NCBI GenBank assembly: GCA_002368355.1
Contig: AP018281.1
Coordinates: forward strand, 4,340,001 to 4,404,000
DNA: 64,000 bases
Direction: 5' to 3'
Source: Chondrocystis sp. NIES-4102
Lineage (GTDB): Bacteria; Cyanobacteriota; Cyanobacteriia; Cyanobacteriales; Xenococcaceae
In this document: in pieces, positions 24,801 to 27,788 of the stretch
Layout of the letters: each line of letters starts with the position of its first letter
Position numbering within the stretch: position 1 is the stretch's first letter
The notes under the pieces: generated by a model
The model's database searches: none
Told to the model about the DNA's origin: nothing
The model's input: the letters and a program-made list of their open reading frames with translations, nothing else
Translations under genes and position numbers: made by a program

Positions 24801-25399
24801 CCTTGAAAGTCATCCAAACTAGATGTTGCAAATATCGACTCTGTTTCTATTACACCCGTTGCAGTTTCTAGATCCCAGTCACCACCCAATAAGCTGCTAC
24901 CAGTCAGATCATCTGAAGCTATTACATCTGCACCTGTTAATGTACTAAGTTTGTCTATAAATTCGTTACCAAAATCTCCCGCAGCAACATTACATCCAAA
25001 AACTAATAAATCAGCATCTGCTGTTAACGCCTTATTCCATACTTGTAAACTATCTTGATAGGAAGTCAGGTTATCTAAACTTAAGTTGGTTGAACCTAAT
25101 TTTATATTTCCAGTCTCACCATGAGAAAGAATATGAACACCTGTAATATTACTGCGATCTCTAAATACATCAGTAATTTGCTCAACTCCATCACGGTTAG
25201 CATCTAATACTATAACTTCTGTTCCTACATCTATTTTTGAGGCTAAAAGCTCATAGTTATCTATACCAGGATCAATAAAAACTATTTGATTGGTATTATC
25301 TGAAATTCCTAATAATGAACCTTCTGTGTCATTAGAATTACTATTAATAGCCAAAGGTTGATTGTGATCATTAAAGATGGAATTAAGATTGTTATCCAT
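2..25399 (-). CDS. Giant DUF4347/RTX/metalloprotease/FHA-like surface protein, 3' end outside window
   Basis: One frame stays open from the ATG at 25397-25399 to the window edge, at least 8,466 codons; I checked the same frame at the start, at about 24.0, 15.7, 10.4 and 7.2 kb and at the left end. Residues ~25-190 are a DUF4347 domain (HILSHGETG, VFGCNVAAGDFG, GGDWDLET). RTX-like GGxGxD blocks lie at residues ~425-500, 1355-1485, 2395-2435, 2975-3020 and 5980-6110. Modules of ~90-110 residues (TALNALSTI..GGVTVT..WKITF) recur at ~770-1600 and ~2490-2950. A metalloprotease-like domain sits at ~3106-3246, a beta-rich region at ~3270-5930, and an FHA-like region at ~6130-8170. Giant proteins of this type are secreted or surface-bound; RTX repeats suggest calcium-dependent folding and type I export. 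The export signal would lie outside the window. Adhesion or matrix function is inference. The nearest plausible start has no strong Shine-Dalgarno. Confidence 0.93.
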   Translation of the reverse strand, partial: MDNNLNSIFNDHNQPLAINSNSNDTEGSLLGISDNTNQIVFIDPGIDNYELLASKIDVGTEVIVLDANRDGVEQITDVFRDRSNITGVHILSHGETGNIKLGSTNLSLDNLTSYQDSLQVWNKALTADADLLVFGCNVAAGDFGNEFIDKLSTLTGADVIASDDLTGSSLLGGDWDLETATGVIETESIFATSSLDDFQGLLDTKDIKDIQDLTGWNSLYNSANHTVTGQVGQTNILKLSEKLGNIVIVPHNDGSLRIYRTAEPDKVLNVSNYLIEGSGLKTTVELSSLGTGVEDLKVAIAKIQTSKPDKVDGIEIEFTNNSTTHKIQLANIGNIEGTSEQAKYIITEKGQIAGDLTIKGGNSSIIYQNRVASVNSLSNPTSGWYEYKAEGIAGKIRYQTSNTSSLQIQGGTKDDSIYLGSSSNNLGITILGNDGNDSLEGGSNNDLLQGGKGNDTLVARVGNDTLEGGDGDDILYNLSPTNDTIKGGAGNDRYSVRSDNWGITEIQESSNEGTDTLSFSTRTIPLRFDFKATGINVFTGTTSEVTQGQDLANIANKIENINNIERIIGSRELSYFAFDQAWLTAIRSNSNSDDDWENNYSDTFNIEINSDISGKGKLDFSTIDLDLKFKISSTTTQDIVEVYIKNTFTNEFYDTAVLRIVAARKNSNNTSEPGYLDILGGKKTNTYEFEKDAKLPGEIKNNNTTAVNSFNYVGSELALNYNLGTDNISAGVSLLQQGIDLPDSQKYRLVRDLSTDDPFKLVLDGRKTEAIPQTATSQDIKNAIKNSKSFIDKVRAKFSTYTPAIADEHIIVTGTGTTADPWFIEFKDLDAIEKFTVEGRSGVNITIDPSTDNKIQKVSHNGATKGTFQLTYDGKSTPAINYKATANDLKNALIALDKGISNNIAVSGKGSNADPWKIDFKDTANIKLLQSQSSLSKPLALNTREEVRYQIVRDTPDSEFTINLNDQVTTTLNPNATAAEITTALENLNNIDDVTVNGEGTTANPWVIDFHDADKINKFTIQGTSGVDIEVTPTVNTANKEQKIHHNGATGGTFKLKYNELATADLKYNATAKEVKQALEALEPFNTTGNIAVEVVGKGTDTNPWLVKFAPKPINLLEGSKLAIAGASNNQTQNITYNGINQESFTLKYGNFTTGELAYNATATDIKTALEALEPFKTNTGRIKVDTVSGTGTISDPWVIKLASNPITVDQLTTDSANKLTKPITTEEISEIKQVRLWTNNANSGTFKLKFGGEETEAIDVTQDVPQQIIEKLEALSNIGAGNVQVKLDDTSSYQPFWIIEIKPTEEINQSFQLTVTEPNLTINNVPTISTPNISEVTATTKNDRIFASGVTKDLNISGKAGDDHLQGGKGKDTLAGDEGNDLIEGNKGDDQLEGNTGDDRLIGGDNNDTVTGGENNDILWGGEGNDVIEGATGDDILVGETGRDRLIGGDNNDTYIFADNWGQDLITGENKGGSDRVDFSGVDQKVTHILSDGALVAGTFIEVQEVQSFSIYNPQGLGSGTFKLEFDGEKTENIKINPTLEEISTALNNLAKIKAIGGVTVTQNMGGWDITFNKPGDVAKISKDTTNLNSAAIDIATKTEGKTVDNYLETPQADLKGWTLSSGSVRLQGLLGFTPGQAAEGEKVLTTGNTSKADAILEGAHPIKGIIGNTQFATDGKLKEDLEFALLIDKGDGNGEQEYLVKVTAQSTNDNNSLDNFITDLNTALKSIGTFSTAGQPDKAYVEATLKIADILDPLSKVIQFKVNHNPNNTTTVTNQVFINPTSIRAFAPLVGNNKLSNSVVVGEDSLKNIETITAANADNTFLFGDNWGHDESEGWKGKLLSFFGGDVPLALQNSDRELTIDTSKMFEDHELVLDFRAVTEALEFEFEDNDGSTQLTIKRSQPIGIPLYGPEFTTIDFNTIVITNVGENTTIYGGRNENTYSMDASVQEWGNEYKGKLIGGEGRRVGVTDLILDDFSLTGIAERVDSVLSLDLIPELNVTNTIDISGASLSEPTSLLNFAALEDNTLSTLVQILGKTGSKIASKYPGISDKLQNFANSGEKLNFIPGLKSGQFENIDNLQTGMGLSAVIGSDMIPTSLPTTGEELKDTSWTFLSGLIQGWGGNEFTIAGGDIYGVADSVIRSLSDREYKEAGAAIFDGAFGALGAHGLAGMTGGDTYKLSGLWGVAGIGEVPDPLGIFGGDTLDFSDVEGDLDITVSSVPGVEGFNTIKAVVSNPLLDGLVDKVLGSEIKGYSVAYATGIEDIVGSGGTTTIHLMGDAQLGTVAAGAGGELVLDYSEYTGQEGEDGDESVDVDFGAGYNLDIIPEWRIPYIWSFPAIGYQFGNADGFDRGSDFEALDLIHGFFDLGGVETPLNFFKNFAVADVSQVIGSPIADNLTGAGGDDTFVLGQGGSDSVDGKDDEEGDTVTYGGTEDPVLINLNQGKAWQNISGAVSEVETETEGDSPVQEVQIINVTNTPDSDGTFTLSFKNETTNAIALDVTPEDLTTALNALTTIQAVGGVTVEAVDNQWQISFKTPQDVTEITVDQTNLTNASIAISTETTGIAPIKEVQNISNDAVAGVFKLSFDGEQTNLLKHSATAVEVSTALNALSKIQAVGGVKVDEGEDHNWKITFNEPANSQQITTEDWLITYPGSEIASTFETIGTQIKKVQNLSTKETGEGFQLSFNDKQTDLLKPSATAAQVSTALNALSTIQAVGGVTVTQNPDESEWKIIFNKIGDIYSLANINLIVEDAISIHDLLSGSDITTDTSGSSSVKEIQILSPQPLGEGFKLYFKDKDKQTPLLKYSATAAEINTALNALSTIKAVGGVTVTQNPDESEWKITFNNQNNVDEIVVIDVSAKSAVEKALAVIEFPSGSEITVETAGSSSQKQIQTLSTQSTGAGFQLSFKDLPTETIDYNATASDISTALNKLKTIEEAGGVTVTNGAEDNQWKITFNNTGEVDKIAVQDLLTTTFSKIEKIGGGQGDDILIGDHKANTFVVNDDNVGGNDIILGGKGDDVLDFTGIEEDIDIKTISNQDDRMEFEVDGDKLVAYDVEKVSANAGQIQTAAGIDIEIADTPFAVNDFLSTGDGVLLVAEDTPTLENNPTALDYQQLDPVAEEAIARWQDSPLASASPIDLNDVIISVVDLPGEALGETKDGIIYLDQTAANRGWFVDQTPGENEEFSSNLTADLDSPAYGKFDLLTVLMHEMGHILGLPDGENVVADLMNIDLATGTRKNIPEANINPIPLTSVAGFVEGETQSDEETLISGLNAFADWAASYGDILQQNVGAVGKLPFIDNALDKLWSVTGANITDRISLAIRDQIASVFAGKEQITTADLLALNVLSPSLSSESKEFKAKLSLAEVKLPANIDFNGSMLGELGFLLPASVDQSTPIDLAGSINLEFVFGIDEEGKFYVENPSLNAQLLIDNEQPLDLSLNIGPAGIGIEDGKILFDAAIEMNQEGRFQVEDFDTLTLGAPELSKDSRYEVDLPIKLQGALAGFNDEDKPASITAAFNTLNNPTPFPEGATLAEFFGSIPAFTSVENLTELLEIKNVSLDALLEGLKSTLQQTIDEDGIAYQDLPLLDQSVVDLLGSGSADIVATIIGAIETVQANLSNIQNLEIELNKEINTALGLGFEFNQGVDAAYDRLTATGYDLDGNSSDDQIALALANANYQDSFTQLKSDRELVGKGELLAIYGLNQDSTDADIALALADPTQLDILKSDRDLVAGNTTINAALNRLAVMGLNSNATDAEIEAAFNTSAQMELISQARDLIGGNLITPEMQAELGQMYQVALDTARGMLAKLGLPEDVTDSAIASLLNQDEQIAAAKADRDLILSADAQWQEALARLEAKGLNGDATNEAIALAITDAELTQQLQMARNFINMSFTLNRVELSQATARLAAKNLNGDATDADIAMALIDSGAFTNLKSDRDLLREFDENKFITLTYEDSKLLFDLNLEKRLSTELDFSLDLQSLAELTGDENLTSFLATVDEFANVEASGDLAIDVGGNLQLGMGFDLSDITNPELFVTDNTGFSFDLNVENKTPLDLGLGFELPVIGEVGLYVNQGEMNLDLQGRLGLATTEDNRYSITELISGGASNFDLDVNGSANVDLPLYLLSPALPAGGTTQDLNGDGRGDHVLHLDTQLNETGFSDFNYSIPDLSSVNASILDLPLTTAMKDALINGADYLSDLRASLVPEYDSEGNLVSAESPLSQSLLGTDATIDSIVGISSYLDLGKYIKSYLSPETPTTLTLRGLIGDLNTKWVSTLPIKEGLGFNFDQNNFTLSFGADSQYQQEINLALDQQATEFGVELAGDANIDLQVNAGIDFDLTFDWTDFSTDFELNRLNFNATAATDDLVLDAYFGPLGMSIGSNDSSKEKGEASLSLGGSLSYLNDQFSFNANNNNHIDVELPFYASLAGSDLTAGATPKINLNGQLFGEQDLRFTHTDFDKLLNFRNFGVGDVLVMFRDAISWAQDYREYEVMETEIPFTDLSLGDTLDFASAIDRDVLSKINFYRPRVDLLSGVGGNLNDGKLTIATDSFADSYKGKYLTLDDLGTFKIKAVENANTLVLEGLTTESLSNTNYVVHEKQELLRTYQELVVAINNSGILPVNTPLSYDPLKNEFVIPFKFQKTLPTTNNLPLDLGLDLGELSLTTNAKTSLNASVNGRMDLVIDFDGQTGTEGVTLGVDNVRLNGQTSFEVADLAVAAKLGFVGLTAGGDNSSSSVHLDATFTTGLDRDHNGNTPGDTRFSFNDLVLGNLFDSFYTRLDGEAYAKLKGLQVNGGFGDISIDPNLELGVYVPSLGAAASGLQTVYQPLGQAFNLQGAIANGQLTNKNQPLTANGTILVMPDLTQILSLKNLSFADVITGIQAGIDAIDQSLADQPFYTTPLPVINRSLKESFAFLDNLAAKLQTANDQPALILQDVESVIESALGINDDNQLPPTQQKFSLSLSPEFLDIHFNWQAIFSDQFDFSLDLETFKQLSGNAGAAALDAITALADLKGGAGIGLEAIALLNFDLGINLASLKNGEPEIVLRDYNPNTGKGTRAFVGTRLEGSNLDLGFKLGPMDVGVSQGTVSLDGNGQVGKQNANDYAGLDVYLDQQAGSKTDDGLYYITEESIANNLKYNFKGDFDVNLPLRMTVGGIDFDLDPIRIETNPIYGDQGLKQLFNYLGNSSDAGANNPVTMTFPDIRGEFAALGGNFSLLSLLNDPGFILDGVDLAVGSLEDVLDSNLAQDVPLLGDKLATAASFLRDIRQGMLGELREKLSGNGKAIATLQETLYDVLGPDLLNLLSDRNNDGSVTINDVLVGWYDVNGNLLQPWVAGGSLVPNADSIQFDVQLGGRLYGDGLNLPLDFNLPGFSLDVNGGFGLDLGWNFDFGFGLSVKDSFYLVADPTETELNLDIAAFLDGQPLNPDLNTPFNANGKLLFFDANLTDNNPNGKASGVYGQLGLDLIGDSRHRLTLNQLLAGRFDQIFDVDFDVEADLDLGMTLQLKDAEGLPKLAGDLELSWDWGLGQTATKPNISFQDLRIDMGSLVNDYLKPISQTIADALEPVRPLIDVLNTKVPGLDRVIKDNTIKGLVNLILEIKGRPAINWAFVDEASKMLDLAQKINSELRTTGWLNLGSIAGFGTGKLQPTPATSQSTPADFNQFLQQNTRQQPSMAGVKRNQKPRSGFKWDYVKDISNWTALLSGGDATLFTYELPILEFKADFDILLASIGFLPKVAALNLYARGGFTASADLGFGYDTYGVRKALSTSNPLDAFDGFYLMDYNLQNQEKDEFSFQASIGLAAALGIAIVEAGLEGFIKLDLGVDLQDIAKSILNKDSEGYVTGQNWQSDGKIRASEIATMWNYDNDGDGSADNFENLANVKGGVKFSAGAFVDLDLFLGKKRIFDKKIFEAELLNLSYQAPQVQPTLAKKEGSTLYLSSGSRANNRIYNTEDGGEKFIISGKQAGNIGIEYDGFYQTFSGITKIVADGGAGDDLFDASLLRNNVTVEFTGGVGDDTLIAGLAGGILDGGEGDDLLDASGAIAFAKLIGAAGNDTLKGGTGNDLLDAGVGNDVLNAGVGNDTLKGGTGVDRLSGEAGDDTYIFGSDFNVDRLGDNEGSNTFDFSEVAQQLNLSLNLRGVTVTESLSGSEIKGNSTVHRVILGTGNDLVNVTDFAKGTFNLEDAGGNDTYRVRLGRANSNTETGTINLNDRSGSFDEVIVEQTMKDAIALNQDQLLNGREVFNYNSGVDRLSIIGKAGQYDGNNIIDFGGEVTLTNSDNNGISRLGTTDLRVIGKKIDLQAQINADAIILETISDINLDQVLNAINNGYIDLRTYGEGKNINLAANLKVSAGNSENAQGNGWIRLVAPDGSIINTNAAEILASGSHLMAKVKNTIATKNAPLKTQVAQLTAATALHGTGDIIIEEVDGLILTNQEKTANIFNTGLTIPNNSVIPTWVNNQWINNLSDDWRGLITDGNDPYAVVASNGNIEITLSQPDALLNLTSGKLSNRLATGNITLTADDLDFRSGANMVEGTNNLTIQAQQLAQLYRLGTAAETFTGNDLIDAGINDTPAMELSNRDLAALADGFADLTIGRLNSGNTMILGDIFQGGIVRNKLTGEPNYPRLLAAQQPEFRDTTLLLSDRLEVRGDVRATGENLTFKANTAQIYPLSNHEVTGSGVTAANLKLEISDRLDVQGWLRATNSIDIDADAVYTSIGSIIETTDPDSLISIDATDLIASAGLIEAKGTNSIVNLQAANRITIREGGTVAARDLAAKINLVAEEVITIASGGAVIAGARFEDQNGKPTAIKTGEGADARLVSGHELLVKGTVTTADEMVLSAGLPLNSYNDYFSQLDEKHYLNRIEEDQFSILMTGTLTSLADNTTLDLTASDDIIIRGNINVLGDNSNLNIRSDGWVYQEGFIDVNNNITIQGGYNSANQVTGGASTQGSSVYVHTTSRINTRRAGSVIVIQGAQDVDIFGSVVAGGTINETGVTWAGDDSQLVVKAGEQIYLDAGLLASGAVRLEAGVAGLDDKDLSILITTAGGITSGGYTSDNSGGLIDIQADGNLEMMGWLLAGGQLEQKFDEDGKLVEQAVNWSNNPGTITVAATGQAFIGGNTKNKQGEDIQTGGYLYASDRIEVIGGQHQSDTGVYVQAASELVTHNLNGSIWINADGDADIQGLLLPGGEVKEARDVNGKYLGRTLKTFNGDSTVRIDAKHQIRIGQNLKAGKSIDLVGGIDPLSPDPANGSTNHSGKGIVLYGSTQLETWQENSQINLNAPGRVDILAPAHTNEIEATGFIANANGQISGDVSLQLWVNKIDFEIEASVNLAANVTADNQSIEDLISDLQNVLNTTAWTVTRSNNSDHPLNSSYTPDASDPDLKVKLREGRFMLASPYKFNLRGYSTNADLLGFKDIADGVTSTSTYAIAARKAGSTVSIGAPQGPNGKLYIAGQVVGHSGINLYSGTSPDGKDIELDGTGKLETINSSIKINAGEYGLIKGDLVAGGLGSDIHLSADNQIDLYGSLTAEDKIIINAGKTVTPESVSIATFGTSRIDARQVEITGLNNVIIDSSIGEDSNRLTNINISSTQGDLSLARTSGRIVSSAVIDLRGQNVDIAGVLRNTNADGDELTKEITIAAIKQATITADVISKGSVAIAAGDLIEVYNGQILVNGLGETLELSQTNAQGNITLGRITEVNNKPTQQGASLTAVQGVTLNSQGTVTVNSGVQISTTAANSNLNIQAQNLKLIGSLYGGAQPGGAGLIWQEGAKITINAQDAVIIGGMGVNEQGQAIARGGSIQSAGIVDIKVTGQQDSINFTLDRHSLIRTELASLSTAPTQINIDTVGDLQVYGLIEAMNTGGDVKLKSQGLLLLDGMVRADHLLTIEGGNDLNNYGVILKQIRYRDSQGRLLNASSVYIDEQGNYVDELGNLLTPGSDPVISSDLNLTRESGGTLNTNANGIISLSAEGDILLQGAVSPPKLVNSSLTVNPATVSITSLDGNVTLDTSVGATEQLTIKAQDINLINQSKLRTYNPGSSISLQADGKVVVAAPSSVTTDSFLEIVGQDLWLGGLITGGKDNRVLLNAADSITIPGGIRSLGDLDIHSGVDLAWTDSKLQSNLTREELTEGDISILEYGMLDAAGEVNLLAGGNLNINSVSNLQNGTKPAFMPFISQKPTIISVVTGTYQVADGTFNVPFVSWIPTTVTVERKPDLVRVGSEFNTMDVTLTQDGYYNGTTKREYFVNQVDYFVNNINWGTVPKPSVDTLFENLTDAQADKVIAHLGYKKLYNFSYTNPQVHRTINGNPTQAVWKPSWVNNANTTVNIGVDGWSDKYISLPNDVKEDVLRVVSQGESVPWKENVGQYRELATVRYTQDRSTLTESYNGNGGLINDYDDSPARWSVSYNENSGQRQYAVYDGRIGNNAVAYNKIPNWSGNSYEANVYDKLNRYITAPSGYRTDTDTISNQQTVATYN
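900..7000 (-). other. Filamentous-haemagglutinin-like region of the giant protein
   Basis: About 2,000 residues of short, irregular parallel-beta-type repeats. They recur as (I/V)x(I/L)xAxGxIxL and GxLxAxxxIxI, with phrases such as LNIQAQNLKLIGSLYGG, ITIEAP-like strands and INTNAAEILASG. They resemble filamentous haemagglutinin or autotransporter-passenger helices rather than RTX sequence. An extended rod is the likely structure; the assignment rests on pattern only. Confidence 0.62.
7050..7470 (-). repeat. RTX-like calcium-binding repeat block 5
   Basis: Encodes consecutive nonapeptides such as GGVGDDTLIAGLAGGILDGG, GAAGNDTLKGGTGNDLLDAG and GVGNDTLKGGTGVDRLSGE at residues ~5980-6110. The almost unbroken GGxGNDxL periodicity marks the border between the beta-rich central region and the FHA-like region. 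Confidence 0.9.
15660..16080 (-). other. Embedded metzincin-like zinc metalloprotease domain
   Basis: Residues ~3106-3246 of the giant protein. HEMGHILGLPD begins at residue 3208 and fits HExxHxxGxxD: two His, catalytic Glu and an Asp in the third-ligand place. Met3227 in ADLMNID, 9 residues after that Asp, fits a Met-turn. Upstream are IIYLDQTAANRGWFVDQTP and a DLLTVLM helix leading into the zinc site. The whole segment resembles matrixin-like domains annotated in LEPR-XLL giant proteins. A self-processing or matrix-remodelling role is inference. Confidence 0.8.
16330..16480 (-). repeat. RTX-like repeat block 4
   Basis: Encodes IGGGQGDDILIGDHKANTF followed by GGNDIILGGKGDDVLDFTG at residues ~2975-3020. 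It is directly upstream (N-terminal) of the metalloprotease-like domain. Confidence 0.82.
16560..17960 (-). repeat. Five tandem ~100-110-residue modules (second array)
   Basis: Five head-to-tail copies share the core TA.(E/D/Q)(I/V)STALNALSTI.AVGGVTVT and a WKI(T/I/S)F strand. AL..L sites lie near 16.61, 16.94, 17.27, 17.57 and 17.87 kb. Two of them, around 16.87-17.00 and 17.20-17.33 kb, are almost identical in DNA at an offset of exactly 330 nt (110 codons). The array lies immediately N-terminal to RTX block 4 and the metalloprotease-like domain. Confidence 0.88.
18090..18210 (-). repeat. RTX-like repeat block 3
   Basis: A short block encodes GAGGDDTFVLGQGGSDSVDG followed by KDDEEGDTVTYGG at residues ~2395-2435. 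It separates the long region at 18.2-20 kb from the second module array. Confidence 0.75.
20600..23110 (-). repeat. First array of LEPR-XLL-type modules in the giant protein
   Basis: Successive modules carry the pattern [F-x-L-x-F/Y-(D/N)]...A(T/S)A.(E/D)I.TAL..L..(I/F)....V.V......W.I.F. Helix-like AL..L sites fall near 20.75, 21.58, 21.89, 22.16, 22.45, 22.72 and 23.03 kb. Divergent relatives appear near 20.2 and 24.5 kb. Such modules are known from very large LEPR-XLL/RTX-type exoproteins; they are most likely beta-sandwich stalk units. The array is interrupted by RTX block 2. Confidence 0.72.
20940..21340 (-). repeat. RTX-like calcium-binding repeat block 2
   Basis: This is the longest early RTX block, with about a dozen GG/GDxGxDxL nonapeptides (GGKGKDTLAGDEGNDLIEG, GGEGNDVIEGATGDDILVG) at residues ~1355-1485. 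At DNA level a 33-nt stretch starting at 21036 recurs from 21171. The offset is 135 nt, or five nonapeptides, which shows internal duplication. Confidence 0.88.
23900..24130 (-). repeat. RTX-like calcium-binding repeat block 1
   Basis: Translation in the giant frame gives successive GGxGND/GGxGDD-type nonapeptides such as GGAGNDRYSVRSDNWG and GNDGNDSLEGG around residues 425-500. These match hemolysin-type calcium-binding repeats. Confidence 0.8.
24830..25327 (-). other. DUF4347 domain of the giant protein
   Basis: Residues ~25-190. The visible hallmarks are a Ser-His-Gly segment (HILSHGETGNIKLG), VFGCNVAAGDFGNEF and SSLLGGDWDLETATG. This domain is the usual N-terminal module of very long cyanobacterial and proteobacterial RTX or cadherin-type proteins. 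The conserved His and Cys have led to suggestions of a caspase/CHAT-like fold; catalysis cannot be judged from this sequence. Confidence 0.88.
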
Positions 25400-25944
25400 G
25401 AGCTTTTAACAATGATTTGGTGATGTATAGGAGGTAATAGTTATTTTGGTGACTGTTTCTATTTCTATTTTTAGAAACGACAGTGTTTTACTACCATTTT
25501 CAAAGCAGCAAAAAGAGATTTAAACAGCTTATTATTAAGCTATTTGTATCTGGTGATAGTAATTGAAAAAAATTGACTAGAGATTTAAATTTAAGCTTTT
25601 AGGTTCTAATAGATATTGCAGACTTTCCCTTAACTTAATAAATAGTTGTTATTTCTCCATCAACCTTGAGGAATTGAGCTTACTATCTTTTATTAGTTTA
25701 AATATGTACAATAATTTTATTCTTAAACTCTCAATACATGACTAAGTAAGAGTTTAAAAACTATGATAAAAATGCAAGTTAAATATCTAAAGCTGTAGTT
25801 GATTCGTGGCGACTTAATTATATAACCGTGTAAAATTAATTGATTAATAATTAAGATATTCTGCTTACTGATAGTAGTTTAAAATTATCCTGTAAGAAGC
25901 TAAAAGTCAAAATATATTAACTAATAGCTTCCTATTGATATTAT
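25400..25944. other. Intergenic region upstream of the giant gene
   Basis: AT-rich, 545 bp, between the start of the giant gene and the stop of the small gene at 25945. It should hold the giant gene's promoter and 5' leader, but I see no convincing sigma-70 pair, no operator-like palindrome and no RNA gene. Confidence 0.4.
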
Positions 25945-26205
25945 TTAGACTTGTGCTAAAACAGGAGACTTATCTATAATCTCTTCCTGCTTATTGTGGG
26001 AGTTATGTTCTTTTTCTTCTTCCAATTTAGATTCTGCTGTCTCAAGCTCATCTGGAACTTCTACATTAACAAAAGCACTCGGAGCATTAGTTAGAAACTG
26101 AACCGCGATCGCCACTTCTTTATAGGGACGATCTAGAAGATACTTCAAGAGTGCATTACGCTGTTGTTCAGTAATACAATAAATTGGTTGTTCAACCTTT
26201 GCCAT
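25945..26205 (-). CDS. Small conserved-type hypothetical protein (86 aa)
   Basis: The ATG at 26205 is preceded by AGGT about 8 nt upstream. The first ~45 residues are compact and amphipathic (ITEQQRNALLKYLLDRPYKE, VAIAVQFLTNAP) and look like a conserved helical domain. The C-terminal half is acidic and low-complexity (ESKLEEEKEHNSHNKQEE), probably disordered. No catalytic motif or membrane segment is visible. It shares the strand of the giant gene, but the 545-bp gap argues against close co-transcription. Function unknown. Confidence 0.7.
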   Translation of the reverse strand: MAKVEQPIYCITEQQRNALLKYLLDRPYKEVAIAVQFLTNAPSAFVNVEVPDELETAESKLEEEKEHNSHNKQEEIIDKSPVLAQV

Positions 26206-26938
26206 AATTTTTTACCTATTATTTCAAGATTAGTCAATGAGATAGATCACTTTTGCCAATATATTAATAATGGGAAAAAAAGCTAATATTGTATTCAGTG
26301 AATATCACAATCAGCTATTTGAAGTATATTTTTTAATGAGTATTTTTACAGTTGTGCCAGATAAAATAAGCAAAGTAAACATTTAAATTAATACGGGGCA
26401 TAAGAGGGCATTTTATTATTAAATATGGGTTTCGGAGATTAACAATCAAATTTAATATTTAAATATAATAGTTACTTTGTAGCCTAAAAAATATGCCAAC
26501 ATTATTAAAGATTATTTGTTAAATAACTAAATAATTTCTTAAGTTAATTTGAAAAACTGATATTTATAAAAGGAAAAATAACGAGCAATATATCAAGAGG
26601 TAATTAAAACTAGTTAATAATCAATACAGATATTGACTTAAAAAAAGCGATATTAGGACATTTGTTAGTTTCTTGATTTTTAATTGCTAAGTGATCAATT
26701 ATAATTACTAACTTCTGACTTCTTGATGCAGTCCAATACCAGAGAAACTGACGTTTTCTGCGCGCTAATCACTCCCTACTACCTCTAAGCAGATAATCAC
26801 CCAAATTGTCAAGCAACTAATCTTATACGGCTACAAAATCCTAGAAGTTATAGAAAAAGAACCCCTAACGTAAACCAATAATTATTTAATGGTAAGGTGA
26901 TCTAATCCAATCAACATAATTTTTATTTAAATTGTTCC
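26206..26938. other. Long AT-rich intergenic region upstream of hisG
   Basis: 733 bp between divergent genes. The 3' half contains a copy of the dispersed composite repeat (26774-26834). No tRNA-like cloverleaf or ORF above noise was seen. Promoters for hisG and for the small upstream gene must lie here, but I cannot place them with confidence. Confidence 0.4.
26774..26834 (+). repeat. Composite dispersed repeat, copy A
   Basis: Contains CCCTACTACC, then AATCACCCAAATTGTC at ~26794-26810, then CTAATCTTATACGGCTAC at 26817-26834. The same order of three blocks recurs at 32498-32575 (inverted) and 57127-57200. Confidence 0.6.
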
Positions 26939-27592
26939 ATGATTACCATCGCCTTACCCAAGGGTGCTTTATTAAAAGATAGTATTGAATTATTTAGCAA
27001 TCTAGGACTAGATTTTAGTGCTTTTCTAGATAAGTCTAACCGTCAACTACAAATTATCGACCCGACTAATACCGCCAGAGCCTTGTTAGTTAGAGCGCAG
27101 GATGTACCTGTATATGTCGAATACGGTCAAGCACAACTGGGAATTGTTGGTTATGATGTATTGCGAGAAAAACAACCAGAAGTTGCTAATCTAGTAGACT
27201 TAGAATTTGGCTATTGTCGTTTATCGGTAGCTGTCCCCGAAACAAGTCCTTATCGACGTTCAGTTGAATTACCGCCTCATGGTAGAGTTGCATCTAAATT
27301 TGTCAATTGTGCAAAGGAGCATTTTGATAGTATTGATCTACCTGTAGAAATTGTACCCTTATCTGGTTCAGTGGAATTAGGGCCGATTACAGGGATGTCT
27401 GAAGCTATTGTTGATTTGGTTTCCACAGGGAAAACTCTTAAGGAAAACGGCTTAATTGAAATAGATCTACTTTATGAAAGCAGCGCAAGATTAATTGCTC
27501 ATCCCCTCAGTTATCGTCTAAATCGCGATAATATTAATGATCTTGTTGCTAAACTACAAACCAAAGATCAAACTAAAACAGGGGTGATCTAG
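26939..27592 (+). CDS. hisG: ATP phosphoribosyltransferase, short form
   Basis: Catalyses the first step of histidine biosynthesis, condensing ATP and PRPP to phosphoribosyl-ATP in the cytosol. The 217-residue length is that of the short HisG form, which lacks the C-terminal regulatory ACT-like domain and works with HisZ. The N-terminus [18 protein letters not shown] and the PRPP-binding segment around residues 145-165 ([20 protein letters not shown]) are characteristic. ATG start at 26939. The ABC transporter gene follows on the same strand after 196 bp, so a shared operon is not clear. No hisZ is in the window. Confidence 0.95.
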   Translation: MITIALPKGALLKDSIELFSNLGLDFSAFLDKSNRQLQIIDPTNTARALLVRAQDVPVYVEYGQAQLGIVGYDVLREKQPEVANLVDLEFGYCRLSVAVPETSPYRRSVELPPHGRVASKFVNCAKEHFDSIDLPVEIVPLSGSVELGPITGMSEAIVDLVSTGKTLKENGLIEIDLLYESSARLIAHPLSYRLNRDNINDLVAKLQTKDQTKTGVI

Positions 27593-27788
27593 TCTGTAGT
27601 TAGTATTCGCTGTCATAATTTGAATGAAGGAATAAATACTAACAATAGATTAAAGCTAATACAGACAGGTTTTTTGTAGTTTTTATAGTTACAGATATAT
27701 CCTAATTAACCATTGACCAAATTAGAGTTAAAACTTGTATATCTTACCTGTGAAAATCATCATATTCCCTGTCAGCAATAACTAAATT

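Noticed and set aside
2-25399. Possible frameshift splitting the giant gene into two
   Set aside because: An apparent frame mismatch came from a one-base miscount of the start; after correction the same frame is open at every place checked.
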